A stretch of 64,000 nt of DNA from Protula sp. h YS-2021 (taxonomy: Eukaryota > Annelida > Polychaeta > Sabellida > Serpulidae): the NCBI GenBank assembly GCA_949752745.1, contig OX457026.1, positions 35,703,911 through 35,767,910 on the forward strand, read 5' to 3'. Both the position numbers and the translations under genes were made by a program. The notes beneath the pieces were generated by a model. The model was not told the origin of the DNA and searched no databases. It saw nothing but the letters and a program-made list of their open reading frames with translations. Positions 12,718 through 24,009 of the stretch are shown piece by piece (positions within the stretch are counted from its first letter, which is position 1; every line of letters begins with the position of its first letter).

Positions 12718-13085
12718 TCAAGTGTTGATAATATAACCACGTGGTCTACTGCTAATGATATAAACACTGGGTCTTCTGCAAGTAATATAACTACGCAGTG
12801 TACTGTTGATGATATAAACACTGGATCTGCTGCTAATTATAAACATGGGGTCTACTGATAGTGATATAAACACGCGATGCACTGCTAGTGATATAAACAC
12901 GGGGTCTGCTGCTGATGATATAACCGCGCGGTCTGCGGCTAATGATATAAACACGGGGTTTACCGCTAATGGTACAAACGCAGGGTCTTAAGCTGATCAT
13001 ATAACCACGCGGTCTGTTGTTAATGATACAACAACGCATTCCACTGCTTTGCTTTAACCACCCGGTCTACTACTAATGATATGAA
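12718..13085. repeat. 27-bp minisatellite, second block
   Basis: About 13 further diverged units of the pattern GATATAA(A/C)CACG(C/G)GGTCTGCTGCTAAT. Arginine- and isoleucine-rich open frames on the minus strand here are translations of the repeat. Confidence 0.85.
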
Positions 13086-13574
13086 ATTGAATGAAAGTAC
13101 AACTAAATGGTGATATTTTTAAACGTTATGTCCCCAGAGCATCGCTGAGAGTGATCAATAACAATACTTTTGAATGGAGGGCAATCTGAGAGGCTAGTAA
13201 AAACTTTTTTTAATAACTTGTCGTTTGCCTAGTATTGACTGAACCAACTTGAAACACTAGCGAAGGAAATTATAAACGCGTTAGTTCTATAATAAAATAG
13301 AAACCCAACTGACAAACTTGGACTATTCCTCCTATGTATGGAAGTAGATAATGTATTAGAAACAAACGGAAGTACACAAGGAAAGGAAAGAAAATAACTT
13401 CGTTTCTCATTCCCCCGATCGGATCACTAAAATCGGAAATTAAGAAGTAACCCAGCCGGGTCTAAAAGCCTTCAGTAGAAAAAAAGGAAATCGACAGACC
13501 TACCGAGTGTATAAAATTTTATAGTGAAAAAAGCTGCTCGCAAGGAAAAAAAGCACTGAAAGTAGCGTTACTAC
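13086..13574. other. Intergenic sequence, no feature seen
   Basis: Non-repetitive AT-rich sequence between two repeat blocks. No coding or RNA signal is recognised. Confidence 0.4.
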
Positions 13575-14500
13575 AGAGAATTGTCTCCCCGACCAAGGGG
13601 AGACATATAGTGTTTGTACGTTCTGTGTGTTTGTGTGTACGAGTGTGTGTGTGTGTCAGTTTGTGAACAAAATGTTGTGTGCAAGATATCTCGAGAACGA
13701 AACTTGATCGACTTCAAACTTGATCGATTCATTCCTTGGTTAGGTGGGACGGGTCTATCAACTTTAGACGCATGTCACGTGACCAGGACAGGTGTATGAT
13801 GTCATTACGTAAAAATCATGTATGCAAAACTTCTCAACCGCTGAACACTGGAGAAAGTTGAAACTTAGTGGGATTGTTGTTTAGTAGGTCCGAAAGATTC
13901 TATTAAATTTTTTCAGGAGTAGAACGAAAAAAGATGTGTGCAAGGTATCTCGATAACCGAAAGTCGTATCGATTTCAAATTTTATGTGGGTATTCCTTAA
14001 ACAGACGGTTGTCTCAACTTTTGACGCATGTCACGTGATTAGGGCAGGTGCATGACGTCATTACGTTAAAATGTGTGCGAAGTTTCTCAGCCGCTGAACA
14101 TCGGAGAAAGTTGAAAGTTGGTGGGATTGTTGCTTGGAAGCTCAGAAAGATTCTATAAAAATTTTTCGCGAGTACAACGAACGAATGCGGGGTATAACGT
14201 CATCGCGTAAAATAGGAATATATTTTGAACAAGATCTTGTGTGCAAAATATCTCGATTAGGGAAAGTCCTGTCGACTTCAAATTTTATATGGGTATTCCT
14301 ATGTTCAGTCAGACGACTGTTTTTTAACTTTTGACGCCTGTGGTGAAATTAAGAAAAGCATCATCATGTTAAAATATTATCTGTTGTTAAGCAAAAATAT
14401 CTCGATCGCGGAAAGTCGGGTCGACTTTAAACTTTGTGTAGTTATTCCTCGGATAAGTCACACGGTTTTGGTTAAACATTATTAAACTCGTATAAACAAT
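13575..14500 (+). repeat. Large-unit tandem repeat beginning with a GC hairpin
   Basis: Begins with the hairpin CTCCCCGACCAAGGGGAG and a GTGTGTGT tract. It then has about 3.5 copies of a ~255-300-bp unit starting near 13680, 13935, 14240 and 14395. Shared words are TATCTCGA(G/T)AACGAAA, TCGACTTCAAA, GACGCATGTCACGTGA, GATGTCATTACGT and CGCTGAACA(C/T)(T/C)GGAGAAAGTTGAAA. It resembles the hairpin-started elements at 47.68, 52.97 and 53.7 kb in design: a hairpin, a simple-repeat tract and an A/T-rich 'tatctcg..aactt' body. Confidence 0.75.
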
Positions 14501-14989
14501 GAAGAAAGGTGCATAAAGTCAACATCCCCCCCTCGCCTCCCCATTTTTTGGCTCCTTTGTTAACTAAGCACAGTTGTTAACTACGCTGGGAATTTCAGCG
14601 TTTCCCAGAAGATTCTGAAATCCATTGCTATTTTTTATTGCCTGAAATTGAGCTTTCTGTGCGTTTCTCATCTACGGCTATTACGTAACATGCCACCCAG
14701 TCAGGAGTCAGTGTCAGTTGTGGTGCATGATGAAGTCGTTATCTACGAGGTCATGGAATGCTATTGATTTTTTTTTCGCCGCATACTTGATTCGGTTGCC
14801 AAGTTGTCTGGGAGCTATTTTGTATCGGTTAGCATTGTTTGCAGTACCTGGAAGCATTTTGCGCTATTAAAGTGAGTCATCTGATATCTTGTTATGAGAA
14901 GCAGCTCACCATTTTGGCACCGAAATGCCCTCCCCCTTTCTCCAACTGAGGTGTGTCATCTGATGCGCAGTTACGAAGAATGCCTTACT
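14501..14989. other. Intergenic sequence, no feature seen
   Basis: No recognisable gene or repeat unit between the preceding tandem repeat and the start of the second ~150-bp array. Confidence 0.4.
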
Positions 14990-17900
14990 AGTGCTTTTTG
15001 GCCGATAGGCCAATTTTTCCGAATCACGAAAAACAGTAATAGCCTGGTAAGTAATAGTAATAGCCTGGTAAGTACTGTATGGCTACCTTTATCGAAAATT
15101 TGAAGATAATAAAGCCATTTCTCTGGTGTAAGGTAAGATTTTACTCATTTCTTTTGTCCAGGCGAGTGGTAATGATTGCTAGCTTGACTTAAAAGTACAA
15201 GACAATAATGAAGCTATTTCCCTGGAGTTAGTTAAGATTTTACTGATTTTATTTTTCAAAATTTCCGCCAATTCTTTAGCCAATCAGCAAAAAAGTAATT
15301 GCCAGTTCTGCCTGCCATGCTACTTTTACTTAAAACTTCAAGACAGTCAGACTATTTTTCTGAAGTTATTTAAGATTCCACGAAAAAATTTGGTTTTTCT
15401 CCAATATATCCGCTGATTTTTGGCGTTTCCCCGAACAAGTAGCAGCCAGATGGACACTGATGCACTCTACCGAAAACCACAATTTGAGTGCATTTCAATG
15501 AAAACCCTATGAGATATCTTTTCAGTAAAATTTTCTGGAATTAAATTTATAAAAAAAACAAATTGGTTTTCCTCCAATATTTCCGCCAGCTTTTGGCGTG
15601 TTGCCAAAACAAGCGCTAGTCAGGAGGATGCTTACGCCGCTACCTCCTCTCAAAATTTGAGAGCGTTTCTAAGAAAACTCTAGGAGATAACTTTTAAAGA
15701 AAATTGGTTTTGACTAATATTTGCGCCAATTTTTGGTGAATTGCCCAAAAAGTAATAGCCAGTTAGCTAGTTATATGTGCTACTGCTACTTAAAATTACA
15801 AGACCATTAAGCTATTTTCCTTGAGTACGTTAAGATTTTTCTATAACGTTTTGGTTTCTGTCAAAATTTTTACTAGCTCTTTCTCCAATCAACAAAAACG
15901 TAATAGCTAGGTAGGAAATAACGTCTGCTACATTTACTTAAAAATTCAACACAGTAGTGCTACTTTACTGAAAATTTTTAGGTTTTTCGCCAAAATCTGC
16001 GCCACCTTATTGGCCAATCAGCAAAAAAGTAATAGCCAGGTAGGTAATAATAATAATAATAAATTCTTCTTTCGCCAATATTTCCGAAACTTTTTGGCCA
16101 ATGGACAAAGCAAGCAACATTCAGGACACTTGTGCGCCCTATCTTCGCTCAAAATTTCAGCTGGTTTCAATGAAAACCCTAGGAGATACGTCTTACAGCA
16201 AATTGGTTTTGGCCAATAATTCCGCCACTTTTTGGCGAATTGTCAAAAAAGTAATAGCCAGATAAGTAGTAATATAGTAATGTGTACTATTTTTACTTAG
16301 AAATACACGGCAATGAGGCCTTTTCCTGGAATCGTAAAGATTTTACTGAATTTTTCTTTACTGAATTTTATGCGAATTTTTGGTCAATCACTAAGAAAAC
16401 TAATAGCCAGGTAGATAGTAACTCTTGCTGCCATCACATAAAATTTCAAGCCAGTGAGACTATTGTTTAGCAGTTATCTAAGATATTACTGATATTTTGT
16501 GGTTTATCACAAAATTTTAGACAATTTCTCTCCAGTCAAAAAAGTAACAGTCAGGTAGATAGTAACTCCTGCTACCTTCACCTAAAATTTCAAGACAATA
16601 TTTTCTAGCAATTAGTTAAGATTTTGCTGAAAATTTCTTAGTTTTTCAATATTTTCGCAAATTGTTGACGATTCACCAAGGAAAGTAACAGACAAGTATC
16701 TTCACCTTAAAATTTCAATATGGTAAGACTATTTTCAAACAGTCAGTTAAGATTTTATTGAAAAGTTTTTGTTTTTTTTCCAACATTTTCGCCAATTTTT
16801 GGCCAATCAACAAAAAAAAACTAATAGCCAGGTAAGTGGTAATGCTTGCTACCGCCACTTAAAATTTCAAGACAGTAAGTCTGTTTTCCTGTACATAGTT
16901 AAGATTTTACCACAAAAATTGATTTTTTCGCCAGTTTTTGGCGAATGGCCAGAAAAAGTATTAGCCAGCTAAACACTTACGCACCTTTCCTTCCACTGAA
17001 ATTTTAGAACGTTTCCACGAAAACCCTACATTTTACATTTTAAAGAAATTTGGTATCTGGCCAATGTTCGCTATCAACAAACAAATTTGAAGACATTCAG
17101 GTTAAAAACTTAGGAGAGCATACGTTTTTTCTTCAACTTAAAAGCGTACATACACATGAAATTTTTAAGTAACTGTAACAGGCAATATTACGATGGCTGT
17201 GAAGGTCTTCACACTTCAGACCTCACATTTTACAATTCAGTCTTCAGACTTCTCACTTCACACTTCTGATTTAGAAGTCTGAATTCTGACTTCATACTTC
17301 AGACTTCGTACTTAATTTTTTTTAATGACATAATATATCTGAAGTTAGAAATCTGAAGTATGAAATTTCAACAAAGCGAATGTTGTGGAGTATTTTTGCT
17401 ATGGTCCCTTTCAAGCTTTTGATTCAAAGAAGAAAGTAACATTTACTTTTGCGTGGCCTCATTTTCAGCCACCATGTGCACTTGTTTTGCTTTTAACGAT
17501 AACCAATCGTTAAATATAACATCCTCATAAATTACCAAAACCATCGGGCACTACCAGGGCTGTTTCGGCACCAAACGAGTCTTTCTTGTTGTCATTTTAA
17601 GTCGAGTTTTCACTTACTTACAGTTTAAAAATACATGTATGTTGTTAAAAGTTCAATTCTTGTGACACGTGAATTTTTCAATATTGCTTGTGTAATAACA
17701 CGAACATCACATCAGCAATATTCTTGAAAAACTTCTTTACTAAAGGGACCGCTACAAAAATAACAAGGTGGTTTTCTCCATTTCAGACTTGATACTTCCT
17801 AATTCACATTTCAGACTTCACCCTTCATACTTCATAATTCACACTTTGAATTATCGACAACAAATGTAAGTTCGAAGTATGAAGTAAGAAGTCTGAATTC

Positions 17901-18350
17901 AGATTTATAAGTCTGAAGTTTGAGGTCAGGAATGTGAAGTGTAAAGTCTCAAGTGCGAAGACCTTCAGAGCCATCGTACAATATTACCTAGCCAGCTATA
18001 CCTTTCAGTGGTGATTTTCTAAACAAATTGGTGATAAACCAAAAAGCAAAATTTAGTAAGATATTATTGAACATATGAAATTTTAAGTAACTGTAACAGG
18101 CAATATTACCTAACCAGCTATACCTTTTAGTTGTGAGTTTCTAAAAAAAATGGCGAGAAACCAAAAAGCAAAATTTAGTAAAATATTATTGAACTCTAGA
18201 AAAATAGCCTCATTGCCTTGTAATTTTAGGTAGCAGTAGCACACATTACTAACCAAGTGGTTATTGCCCTTCTGGCTATTTTAAAAAATATTGGCCAAAA
18301 ACAATTTTCTGTAAGACTTGCTTTGCTGATTCGCCAAAAATTGCCAAAAA
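14990..18350 (+). repeat. Array of ~150-bp dispersed repeat units, forward orientation
   Basis: About fifteen diverged modules contain AAAAAGTAATAGCCAGGTAGGTAGTAA, then ACTTAAAATTTCAAGACAGTA, TTAGTTAAGATTTTACTGA and TTGGTTTTTCGCCAATATTTCCGCC. Copies of the AGTAATAGCCAGGTA word lie near 15.03, 15.75, 15.90, 16.03, 16.25, 16.40, 16.54, 16.82 and 16.96 kb. The orientation is opposite to the 9.3-11.1 kb array. A 123-bp sub-duplication near 17.1-18.2 kb hosts the 790-bp inverted-repeat element. Short open frames here are repeat translations. Confidence 0.85.
17189..17978. mobile_element. Inverted-repeat (foldback/MITE-like) element with a preserved empty site nearby
   Basis: The element starts TACGATGGCT and ends AGCCATCGTA. 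The arms remain complementary with mismatches for at least 150 bp and match again further in (GTATTTTTGCTATGGTCCCTTT near 17392 against AAAGGGACCGCTACAAAAAT near 17740). The arms consist of degenerate repeats of ACTTCAGACTTCACACTTC. CAATAT flanks both ends (17183-17188 and 17979-17984). The neighbouring repeat copy reads GGCAATATTACC at 18099-18110 without the element, which matches the expected empty site. It has no ORF and is non-autonomous. The superfamily is unclear. Confidence 0.85.
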
Positions 18351-19799
18351 CCTTACTTTCGCAGCGTTTAATATGGTTGTAATTTGATCATTATTGGTCA
18401 CGACTATAAATCTGGTCGCCGAACCTCCCCCCCCCCCTTCCTTTCTCTGCCATGTAATCAACAGCTTTATTGTAGCTTTTAATATACTTTGTAAAAGCGA
18501 CGTTTTGTATTGACGTCGAATAATCGACGTTGTAAAGATGTCTGGGTAACAATCAAAGAACAGTCTAATGTTATCACTCACCGGAAATGACAGTTCGCCT
18601 TGAAAAATATGGGAAATTCAGCGCCCCAGCTTTTTCCTCTACTTTAAAAATATTCATGATAATGGACCATATACATATCCTGTGTTACAGGATAACCCTA
18701 GGGCACTTTGACGGAGCGATGATCACCACATCTTATGATTATCATTATGATTAATATTTTTGCAACGCCTAAATGCTGCCACTGTCCCGACGTCTAGATA
18801 AAATCGGTGGGTGACTTGGCAGACTTCCATTTTTAGCGAAAACCCGACGTTGTGTAACTTTAAAATACTTACTGGGATAAGCGAATTATTATAACGCCAG
18901 ATATGTTAATGTGACATCAGAGCACAACAATTCTTGTATCGAATTGACAGTTCACTCTTCCTTGTGTATAAATCTTATTTTCAGCGTGTTATTTTTGGCA
19001 GCTAAGTGGAAACCCAAAAATGGCAAAATGAAAAAAAAGAAACAGAAAAAACATGGAAGTTCTATTTGTTGCAAATTTGTGAACCTCTTACGAAGATGGG
19101 ATGAACATGACTAAATAAAAATAAAAAGTGAAGAATAAAAAGGAGATAGCTGGGAATCCAAATATTCGCATTTAGTGAATATACTGAAATGATAACAGGT
19201 GCGAAAGGTTAACTGGGGCTTTAGTCTTGGTTTGGGATCACAGCTGAATGGGTCAGAAAACAGCACAGTGGTTTTAATAATTGTACTGGGAATAAGAAAT
19301 GGCTAGAGTTGATAGATCTACAAAATCTCATGGAATTGCGGAGTACAGTTAAGGAGCATAATTTGCCAAGTGTACTGAAAGATCTCATAGAGGATTACAA
19401 CTTGAGTAAATTTTTACAGAAGCACTTTGAACAATATTTTAATGCATTTAATACGTAGACCGAAAAATTTCTTTAAGAATTAAGTTCTGTGGGCTGTGGG
19501 GATTTTCTCCGGGCGTGGCAAAAATCTGGGTTAATTTTTCACCGCAGTTGGCAAAATAAGGGGTTTCTTCGAAAGGTGTTTTTTTTTTCATGCACACCGT
19601 GAATAACACCCTAACGATTAACAGTAATAAAGCTCCTCCTCTATCAACATGTCGCCATGAACCTCATATTTGGCCGTTACAAAGGCAGTGTGAAGTACCT
19701 GTATATTGCAACAACCAGCCAAAAAACACTATAGCCAATTCAATATTCTTTTAAAAAATGTTCTTTACGGAATATTAGCACACTCTGCGAAATTCTGAA
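18351..19799. other. Intergenic sequence, no supported feature
   Basis: AT-rich sequence with a C-run at 18428-18437. No exon, transposon motif or structured RNA is recognised. Confidence 0.4.
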
Positions 19800-20200
19800 A
19801 ACATGTGAGGTACACAAGATGGCATTATAACAGGCATTAGATGGAATAGCTCAATGGACAGCAAATAACGATATAATAAACCATCCATAGACGAAAGAGA
19901 TGGCCATAAGGTTTAGCCAGTCTTAACAATAAGATCAAGATCAAGTCCCAAATTTATTCCTCGAAAGAATCAAATCTACAAAGCTTTTCAGAGCTACTAT
20001 ACAAAACGACCCAAGTGGAAAAAACAGAGAACATAACAAAAATGGTTCTGTCTAACCAGTTGAAAAGATCGGCAGTACCAAAAGGAGACTTTCTAAAGAT
20101 CTACGTAGCAGTTTTAAATCCAGTCAGACACCCTTGAACAAATCCAAAGGAGAGCCCTAAGACTCATCAGCCCAGAAGATATCTGCGATCAATCATTGTG
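19800..20200 (+). mobile_element. Degenerate CR1/L2-like LINE fragment (C-terminal RT region)
   Basis: Across shifting frames the sequence reads IAQWTANNDI, TKEMAIRFS, LFRATIQND, SNQLKRSAVPKGDFLKIYV, then QIQRRALRLISPEDI. This is the order of the thumb and post-RT region of CR1/L2-type elements (…LGVTIQNDLKW..NRLYFLKQLKR..VLEYASPVWH..IQRRALR). Several stops and deletions are present, including loss of the LEYACPVWH segment. It is a relic and its ends are approximate. Confidence 0.75.
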
Positions 20201-21770
20201 ATCATTGAAATCAACTAATAAATACCCAATCCCCAACGTTAACACAACACGATGCAAAAACTCGTTTAGTCCTTACTTTATATTTAATTTTAGTAAACTT
20301 TTAGTGATTTTTATCTGTTTAGTTTTCAGAAACTACCACTACGAATTAAGTCAAATGAAAAAGAGATCTAAACCAAATGAATATGAAACATTGTGATGAT
20401 TTTGAAATAGTTTATATTGTTAATTATGAAGCATATTAATGTACTTTAGAACTCAATTCAAACAAAATTTTCACTTTTGCAAGTTTCGAAATAAAGTGAT
20501 ATCTTATTTATTTTTTCTATGATGTCGTATAGTGGTAATATGATCGTTTGAGATATGCGAAGATTCGAGCTTGAACCCCACAATTGTTACACAACAAAAA
20601 ATTTCTATGGTGATTTGGTCTGTTATGTAAAACACATTTTTCTTCCACAGACCACATTCAGATTTCGCGAAAAGTACTCATAAAAGAGAACTACTTTTTA
20701 AAATCTCCATCCGCTCAGTGTTTATACATTTAAACCATGAATGCTTATTTTGCGGGCTAAAGTCTATTGTCGAGAGGAATAAAACATTCGATTGGAAACA
20801 TCATTGTTATCTTCAAAAAAAAAACAATACAGTTATGCAGCTGCCGAAAAATACATCAAATTTACACTTGAACTATGAACAACTAACAACTGGAAGTTAA
20901 GTAGGGATAAAAAGGTAACACACATAATGCATAATAAAATAAAAATGGTGGAGGGGTGGGAGCAAAATATTTTTGCGGCGTTTCGCGGCTTGAACAGATT
21001 GAATAGCAGGGACGAGAGTTTGGTTTTTATAGACAAAGGAATATCCTCAGAGGGATTAAGCAGGGAAACAAGCATGCCAGGGGATTTAGTAGAACAAAGG
21101 CAGGTGAACAAACAGTCCACTGAAGGGGTGTTCCCTTTAACTACACAGGACAAACACGGAAAGAACACAGGAAAACAAACGCGCCAAATACGATTAAATT
21201 GTCCAGACAGACCCAATCAGATGGCCAGACAATATTTAGCATATTTTTAATAATTTTTTCGACCTAGTTTTTTTGTTTAAAGTAAAATTTAATGTTTTAA
21301 GCAAGAATATTAATGAATTCTGTTGCGAATGTAAAAACCTCCGTCACTGCCCCATGGCGTAGTTTCACGAGCTTCAGGATTATATATTATTCATACCTTA
21401 AACCTTGAAGTTTGAGCATTTGCTCTCAAAACGCGATGTGCCCTTTGAAGGAGAAAAACTAATTAACACCTTAATATTAACTCTACGTGTTTGTTAAAAC
21501 CATGAAGGATGTCTACAATCCATGCAACTCAATTAATTAACGGGGGAGTGTGAAATAAAGTCAGCTGATTTGAAGACGAAAATAATAATGCAGCGGCGTT
21601 TTGGGAAAGTTCTTTTCGCCTTTTTTTACTTTTCGCATCATGTTTCACAATGAGACATTATATCATGTATTTTAACGACACGTAAGGTTGACAACCAAAT
21701 TACCATGTCCGAAGTTTAATCCCAAAATGCTGTTGTCAGTAGCCGTATGGTCGAACTGTCGAAACGTTTG
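20201..21770. other. Intergenic sequence; weak tRNA-like stretch near 20521-20580
   Basis: Mostly featureless AT-rich DNA. At 20521-20580 GTATAGTGGTAATATG followed by AAGATTCGAGCTTGAACCCC resembles the A- and B-box parts of a tRNA-derived SINE, but no full cloverleaf can be drawn. An open frame of 107 codons at 20927-21250 (+) has no motif I recognise and may be chance. Confidence 0.3.
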
Positions 21771-21789
21771 GCGCCAAAACGGAGGCACG

Positions 21790-22740
21790 CTCTAAGCGGA
21801 GACTGAGCGGGATGTCCATGTAGTGTAGATAACTGTCCAATGTTCAACCTCTTTGTGACTTAATCACGGGTGCTTGGACGCCGCAAGCCAGTGCAAAATT
21901 CACCCCCCTCCCCCCTGGCCAAGGCTCTGACTGATGTATGTGGTGCTATCTACGTCAATCCTACACAGGCTTTTCTTCAAAAATGAAGAGAAAGCGCCGT
22001 GTGTCACAGATTGCGGTCTCCCGTGCTAGTTGTAGAAGAACATGGGCGCCGAACCCATGGCTGAGTTAGATTTGTGAAGACATTTCAATGCTAATATGGG
22101 ACAAAGTGGGGAGTCCTCAATTCGGGGCACTGGAACCAGGAGGCGAACCGTGAAATTTCTCAATGTTTTGTGCGTTTATTATGGCCTCGCCTTCGCAGAG
22201 ATTTATATCGTCCCGGCAGAGATCAGTGCGGCACGAATGGCTATTGCCGCTGCAACGGAGCAGTGTGGACTTCGTGAAAAAAGGTGGAAAAGACCATCCC
22301 AAAAGCAGAACTGCATGGGATCTTCGAGATCCAGGAACCGGGCCAATTTAAATAGGATCTCCAGCGAAATGGGTAATTTCTGCTTCGAGGTGACGCCGAT
22401 CTGAGTAAGGATGCCTTTTAGTAATGTTCAGGGGAAATATTTGTCCTCCAAGAGACTCGGAAACTGAGTTCGAGATAGAGTATCCTTATTGCTGATAGGT
22501 AGCACTTGATGGACTGAGGCTTGAGCGAGCGGCTGAGGTAGCAGGCTTAACGGAGCAGGATTGGCGTGGTGGTGAATGGTGGACGACACCGAAAATAGTG
22601 ACAAAACAAGATGTAGGCGTTGAGTTGCGACGAATACGCGGTGATCGCGCTGTAGGGGAATGCGGATTCGCGGTATTCCGTTATCTCGGGGTCCAGTATT
22701 GCCGTCTGTCTGACCGCTCCTGAAAGCCAAATGACAGCTA
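21790..22740 (-). pseudogene. Tyrosine recombinase of the DIRS-type element (broken)
   Basis: The N-terminal part reads AITAYSSQLNAYILFCHYFR, typical of the core-binding domain of retrotransposon tyrosine recombinases. The catalytic domain continues in other frames with MQFCFWDGLFHLF, SPLCP, and near 21.85-21.9 kb a GGG..FALACGVQAPVIKSQRG block followed by TLDSYLHYMDIPLS. That block corresponds to the HxxR-GG/A..FA...G and final Tyr region of the family. At least three frame changes are needed, so it cannot be functional. The enzyme would integrate circular cDNA without target duplication. Confidence 0.8.
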
Positions 22741-22805
22741 ATTTTCGGTCATGTGATAGCCCAACTCTGTAAAGGGATCGTGCGCTAAGGCAAAGGTGGT
22801 GTGTG

Positions 22806-23105
22806 TCAAGCTGCGCATTCGAAAATACAGTCTGCCAGTTTGTTCGCCCTTGTGCTGATATAACTGGTAGAGATATGGACATTATAAAACATACATACAA
22901 ACGGTAATTTTATTAAAATATCAGAGGGCAACCGTGTTGTCGGGAAGAATGTGATCTTTCGTCCTGCTAGAAAGGGCACCCAACACTCGATTGCTAGATA
23001 AACTGCGGCTAGCTCTTTGATATTGGTGTATTCTTGGGCCAGTTGGGGGATGTCCAGTACCCAGTAAGGGTGCAGCCTGTCCGGCGTCGTGCTGGCATGC
23101 ACGAG
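22806..23105 (-). pseudogene. RNase H domain of the DIRS-type element (broken)
   Basis: The reading YTNIKELAAVYLAIECWVPF, then AGRKITFF and a C-terminal STSYISTRANKLADCI, matches the RNase H of tyrosine-recombinase retrotransposons, with the NxKE...A....W core and the final xxNxxAD. The central TDNxxA segment is damaged by a deletion. It lies directly between the RT and the recombinase. Confidence 0.75.
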
Positions 23106-23299
23106 AGCGGCGCCCGCTGCTACGGGGCTTGCATCTGTGACGATACGCAGGGTAGGTGCGGATACGGCTTAGTCCATGGCGAAGTTGCTTGTACCGTTAA
23201 AGGTGCTGCAAAGCGTGTTTATCGTCGCGAGCGTGGGATGTGTATCACTGTTGCTACGCACGTGGTGATGCGAATGGCGTAGTGACGTCAACAGCGTGA

Positions 23300-23990
23300 T
23301 GGCGCGGCGCATAGCGGGGCGTATGACGTGGATAACACGTCCTTGCCGGCTGAGTTTTCTGATCAAACTCTGGAGACCCCTCTTGGAAGCGCCCTAAGAT
23401 AGGCAGATGCTTAGTGGTAGTCGGCGCTCTGAGTTTCTAGCAGCTTATCATGTGGGATGGACAGGGTGCACTCGTGGTGCTTAGTGGTAGTCGGCACTCT
23501 GAGTTTCTAGCAGCTTATCTTGTGGGATGGAGAGGGTGCACTTTGTTGTGTTGATGGTCACCCCAAGGAAGGTGAGGTACTGGGTGGTGGAGGCGCATTA
23601 TCCCAGGTAATGGAGAAACCCAGCGATATGGGGATGATGAGGCACTTTGTTGCTGCTGCGGCGTCTTGGTAGGACTAGGCGGAGATAAAGAAGTCGTTCA
23701 ACTAGCAAATAACTGTTTTAATCCCCTCTCACTGGAGCATCCGGCAAACACTTTGGGTGATGCGGTGTAAAATTCCGACTCTGTCCGGGGCAGCAAACTA
23801 TTCAAGTATGTACCAGTGGGTCGGGAGAAATCGTGGTTGAGACGGATGCTCCCATCGTCCTTCGGGACTACGTAAATTGGAGAGATAATCATAGGTTTCG
23901 TGTCCATAATTCTGCCAAAGGACAGTTCTTTTTGAATTCCGATTCCACTTTATGCCTGTATTTCAATTCAGCGGCTTGGCTACTGGAGTC
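23300..23990 (-). pseudogene. Reverse transcriptase of the DIRS-type element (broken)
   Basis: A 70-codon stretch (23698-23907) reads MIISPIYVVPKDDGSIRL and HDFSRPTGTYLNSLLPR, the RT1-2 fingers region of DIRS-like polymerases. Further along, DDFFIS near 23.67 kb fits the catalytic box, and TQYLTFLGVTINTTKC near 23.55 kb fits the following palm/thumb region. Frames shift repeatedly and a 70-bp duplication disrupts the 3' part. Confidence 0.8.
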
Positions 23991-24009
23991 TTCACAGGGC
24001 TGAATTAGT

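Noticed and set aside
12443..12736. 97-codon open frame with basic composition
   Set aside because: No recognisable domain, and it runs into the minisatellite. Probably chance.
12062..13085. Repeat array resembling CRISPR spacing
   Set aside because: Units are head-to-tail 27-bp minisatellite copies without unique spacers, and the surrounding DNA is animal.
20521..20580. tRNA-like A and B box
   Set aside because: No complete cloverleaf or anticodon arm can be formed. At most it is a decayed SINE head.
20927..21250. 107-codon open frame
   Set aside because: No motif, no splice support and no homolog recognised.
22096..22404. 102-codon plus-strand open frame
   Set aside because: The minus strand of the same DNA matches the tyrosine recombinase catalytic region, so this is a shadow.
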